Assembly (NCBI GenBank): GCA_032124675.1
Contig: JAQBDA010000230.1
Span: 1 to 54,496 of the forward strand
Direction of reading: 5' to 3'
DNA length: 54,496 nt
Source of the DNA: JAQBDA01 sp032124675
GTDB lineage: Bacteria > Chloroflexota > Anaerolineae > Anaerolineales > UBA4823
Program-made: the position numbers and the translations under genes
The notes under the pieces: generated by a model
Told to the model about the DNA's origin: nothing
The model's database searches: none
What the model saw: only the letters and a program-made list of their open reading frames with translations
Shown here: positions 53,401 to 54,496 of the stretch, piece by piece
Numbering within the stretch: the stretch's first letter is position 1
Layout: every line of letters starts with the position of its first letter

Positions 53401-54439
53401 CGATTTCGCTGCGGTTGATGTCGCTGACGGCGGCACCGTCGAGCAGGAGTTTTACCTGCCTGCCGGCCAGCTGGATGTCAGCCCTACCGCGCTGACCGCT
53501 ACCCTGGACTTCGGCCAGGTGGAGACCCAACAGATCACTCTGACCAATATGGGCGCGATCTCGTTGACGTTCGACATCAGCGAGATAAATGGTGGCATGA
53601 TCCCCAGCGCACCTGCACATCGTCCGGTTGTGACCGCGCCGCTGCCGGATGCTGTCACAACCGGTGACCTGAGCTTCTCGGCTAATCCCAATGGGAAAGA
53701 GGGGGCACGCCGTACGCCCGCCGCTCCTGAGCGAGCGCCAGAAGCGCAGAGCCTCACCCACTCGCTGTCCCAGACCATCATCGCCCTGAACTCGGTAGCC
53801 TGCATCGCGGGTGGTCCGCATGCCGATAACAGCTACTTCCGGGTCTTCGACCTGCCATCCTTCGGTATCTCCGGTGGCTTTGATGTCTCCAATGTTGAGA
53901 TCGGCATCGAGCAGGCAGCAGGCAGCGGCGGGACACAGCCCGCCACCGTGAACCTGTACACGCTCAGCGGCCCGTTCCTGTGGGCTAACCTGACGCCGAT
54001 CGGCACTGCGAGCGTCCAGGTGAGCGACCAGACTTTGACCATCCTCAACGTGCCGGTCGCCGGTCTGGCGCCGGCAGGCTCGATGCTGGTGGTCGAGTTC
54101 TTCACCCCCGATGGGCAAGCAGCCGGCAACAGCTTGTTTGTCGGCTCGAACAACCTGGGCGAGACTGCCCCCACTTACCTGGCTGCCGCCGACTGCGGTA
54201 TTTTAGAACCTGCCACCACTGCCAGCCTCGGCTTCCCGGGTATGCAGTTGGTAATGAATGTCACCGGGAATGAGGTCGGCGATCTTGTCCCATGGTTGAG
54301 CGAGGAAAGGTACATCTTTGATTTTAACTTCACAATGGGCTCAGCCACACTTTCAAACTCCTCGTTTTTAGAATTTGAAAAAAGCCAAGCAAGAAATTCT
54401 ATCTTTTTCTTTTCTCTGTCTCCTCCGAATATTGCATAA
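50462..54439 (+). CDS. Very large secreted protein with carboxypeptidase-regulatory-like domains (3' end chimeric)
   Basis: 1325 residues in the frame as read. Sec signal peptide (about 1-29, ending SPALA) after GAGAGG and ATG 50462. Residues ~100-560 form a beta-propeller-like exo-domain (DTDGDVGPNHYVQIVNH, YPKLGVWPDAYYMTANLF). Then come two carboxypeptidase-regulatory-like domains (LNGSVTDANTLAPINGANV; SGVVTDAATGWPLYSEIS), a jelly-roll-like FEGFDGTSTPAGWNVVNN domain, another regulatory-like domain (VVGNIYDENTQLPVTGASV), and a beta-sandwich (DFGQVETQQITLTNMGAISL). The frame after DLVPWLSEE (about 54309) no longer looks like this protein; the last ~40 residues come from an antisense, AT-rich segment. 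The real C-terminus is therefore missing. Probably a cell-surface or secreted adhesin/hydrolase-like protein. Confidence 0.8.
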   Translation: MIRKTGNLMNWIVMLSMVFGMVASPALAAIPQADLEQISQSQPGSGPVVSEPVSPADNSGLPPSPPADPTVKGDPVESISGRQLGKGYESTELSSIDQLVQSEHGAINMPAPLTNWEGISQIGVGAGVYPPDTDGDVGPNHYVQIVNHGTSGSWVRIWDKTGTQLYDFGLNPLWPGGDPCNSFGNGDPIALYDQLANRWLLSQFAFSNTNGPFYECIAISKTGTPTNIPSDWWVYSFQVSTTKLNDYPKLGVWPDAYYMTANLFNAGSLSWAGTGMWALDRAAMLAGSAATLQYFEFGPSDWGGMLPADLDGMSLPPAGTPGYFMEVHADEWDPAFTQDEVAIYEFYVDWALPGNSTFTQVALLPMAAFDGDMCGFARSCIPQPGTAQGLDAIADRAMFRLAYRNPGGYETMVSNITVDSNGADRAGIRWFELRKSGGVWSVHQEGTYSPDSDNRWMGSIAMDHVGNIGLGYSVSSSTVFPSIRYAGRLAGDPLGTLPQAETSIIAGSGSQTGTASRWGDYSAMAVDPVDDCTFWYTTEYIQTTGAIPWQTRVASFKFPNCVTGPSGTLNGSVTDANTLAPINGANVFADGGYDYSATTNTSGAYTLTVAEDTYTVTASVFGYLPDTVTGVTVVSGTITTQDFALTPSAMASVSGVVTDAATGWPLYSEISITGVPGTVWTDAVTGYYTVTLPTGATYDFNVNALVAGYNAANVSVGPLAGNTTQDFALNADQVACNAPGYTLTTTGLFEGFDGTSTPAGWNVVNNGGTCPWVFNDPGGRGNLAGGSGNFAIADSDDCGTGTTMNTDLYSPIVDISSLAAVPFEFKYDYNNFSSGEVAAVDISANGGTSWTNVVTWNTDQPGPATFSQDVTAQLVGSTQAQVRFRYVAPGWDWWWEVDEVLLGVQSCVPPANGGLVVGNIYDENTQLPVTGASVTNDYGFSATAIDTPDDNNVDDGFYTLFSPAGVGAVNHNAVFTDYGIDFAAVDVADGGTVEQEFYLPAGQLDVSPTALTATLDFGQVETQQITLTNMGAISLTFDISEINGGMIPSAPAHRPVVTAPLPDAVTTGDLSFSANPNGKEGARRTPAAPERAPEAQSLTHSLSQTIIALNSVACIAGGPHADNSYFRVFDLPSFGISGGFDVSNVEIGIEQAAGSGGTQPATVNLYTLSGPFLWANLTPIGTASVQVSDQTLTILNVPVAGLAPAGSMLVVEFFTPDGQAAGNSLFVGSNNLGETAPTYLAAADCGILEPATTASLGFPGMQLVMNVTGNEVGDLVPWLSEERYIFDFNFTMGSATLSNSSFLEFEKSQARNSIFFFSLSPPNIA

Positions 54440-54495
54440 ATGTCTTCAATGTCCTTGAATTTATTCTTAAATTCTTCGTCTTCAGTGGAGGCAAT
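54310..54495 (-). CDS. Fragment of a foreign Lys/Glu-rich protein at the contig end
   Basis: Read on the minus strand from the window edge, this AT-rich piece is open without stops and encodes a strongly protein-like sequence (STEDEEFKNKFKDIEDIYAI, FGGDREKKKIEFLAWLF, SNSKNEEFESVAEPIVKL). Its composition and codon use (AAA/AAG, GAA) differ from the rest of the window. It is probably from another replicon joined during assembly, or a rearrangement junction. Family not recognised; both ends missing. Confidence 0.55.
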
Positions 54496-54496
54496 C

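Noticed and set aside
52415..54118. 567-codon open frame antisense to the large secreted protein
   Set aside because: Low-complexity, no motif, and it lies wholly opposite a coherent coding frame; a typical mirror frame of GC-rich DNA.

Overview
The window reads as one contig segment from a GC-rich bacterium, most likely a Chloroflexi/Anaerolineae-type monoderm. This is inference, from a Tad/Flp pilus locus with no secretin, many large YfhO-like and glycosyltransferase-39-like membrane proteins, lipoproteins with Pro/Thr-rich linkers, and house-keeping genes (YggS, YggT, YggU, HPF, ComF) in typical arrangements. TGA is an ordinary stop for many genes here, which matters for the main finding.

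Layout. 1-4.1 kb: three multi-spanning membrane proteins of glycosyltransferase/oligosaccharide type (the first cut by the window edge). 4.1-6.0 kb: a NarL/DegU-like response regulator and a DegS-like cytoplasmic histidine kinase. 6.0-13.1 kb: a Flp pilin with its own strong promoter and terminator, then cpaB-cpaE-cpaF-tadB-tadC-comF. 13.2-13.9 kb: long-form ribosome hibernation factor with a structured leader. 13.9-15.7 kb, minus strand: tlpA, lgt and a small conserved-looking protein. 15.7-24 kb: an extracytoplasmic thiol/copper block with a Cys-less thioredoxin-fold lipoprotein, a second thioredoxin-fold lipoprotein whose reading frame is interrupted by TGA exactly at the first Cys of the WCxxC motif (predicted selenocysteine, with a bSECIS-like hairpin downstream), csoR-copZ-copA, a Tat-exported L,D-transpeptidase, ccdA, resA and a glutaredoxin-DUF2085 fusion. 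24-26.1 kb: pgeF, yggS, yggT, yggU. 26.1-29.5 kb, minus: a membrane-anchored NACHT/HEAT-type NTPase behind a coiled-coil zinc-ribbon protein. 29.6-40 kb: four more large membrane proteins around a PAS/GAF histidine kinase. 40.2-43.4 kb: MoxR-DUF58 and GDP-mannose 4,6-dehydratase. 43.4-49.2 kb: a lipoprotein PCMT, a SpeE-like membrane protein, an ABC exporter and a nucleotide-kinase-like protein. 49.2-49.9 kb: an MTA/SAH-nucleosidase-like pseudogene. 50.4-54.3 kb: a very large secreted protein. The last ~190 bp are AT-rich and encode, on the minus strand, a Lys/Glu-rich peptide unlike anything else here, so the right end looks chimeric.

How the genes fit together. The 14-24 kb block is a coherent cell-surface redox and copper neighbourhood: Lgt lipidates the exported lipoproteins, CcdA can carry reducing power across the membrane to ResA/TlpA and plausibly to the selenocysteine lipoprotein, and CsoR/CopZ/CopA handle copper, which attacks such thiols and selenols. 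The pilus locus, placed after a DegS/DegU-like pair and before comF, suggests regulated surface adhesion and possibly DNA handling. No rRNA, tRNA, CRISPR or insertion sequence was seen. All readings are by eye; no database search or folding program was run.
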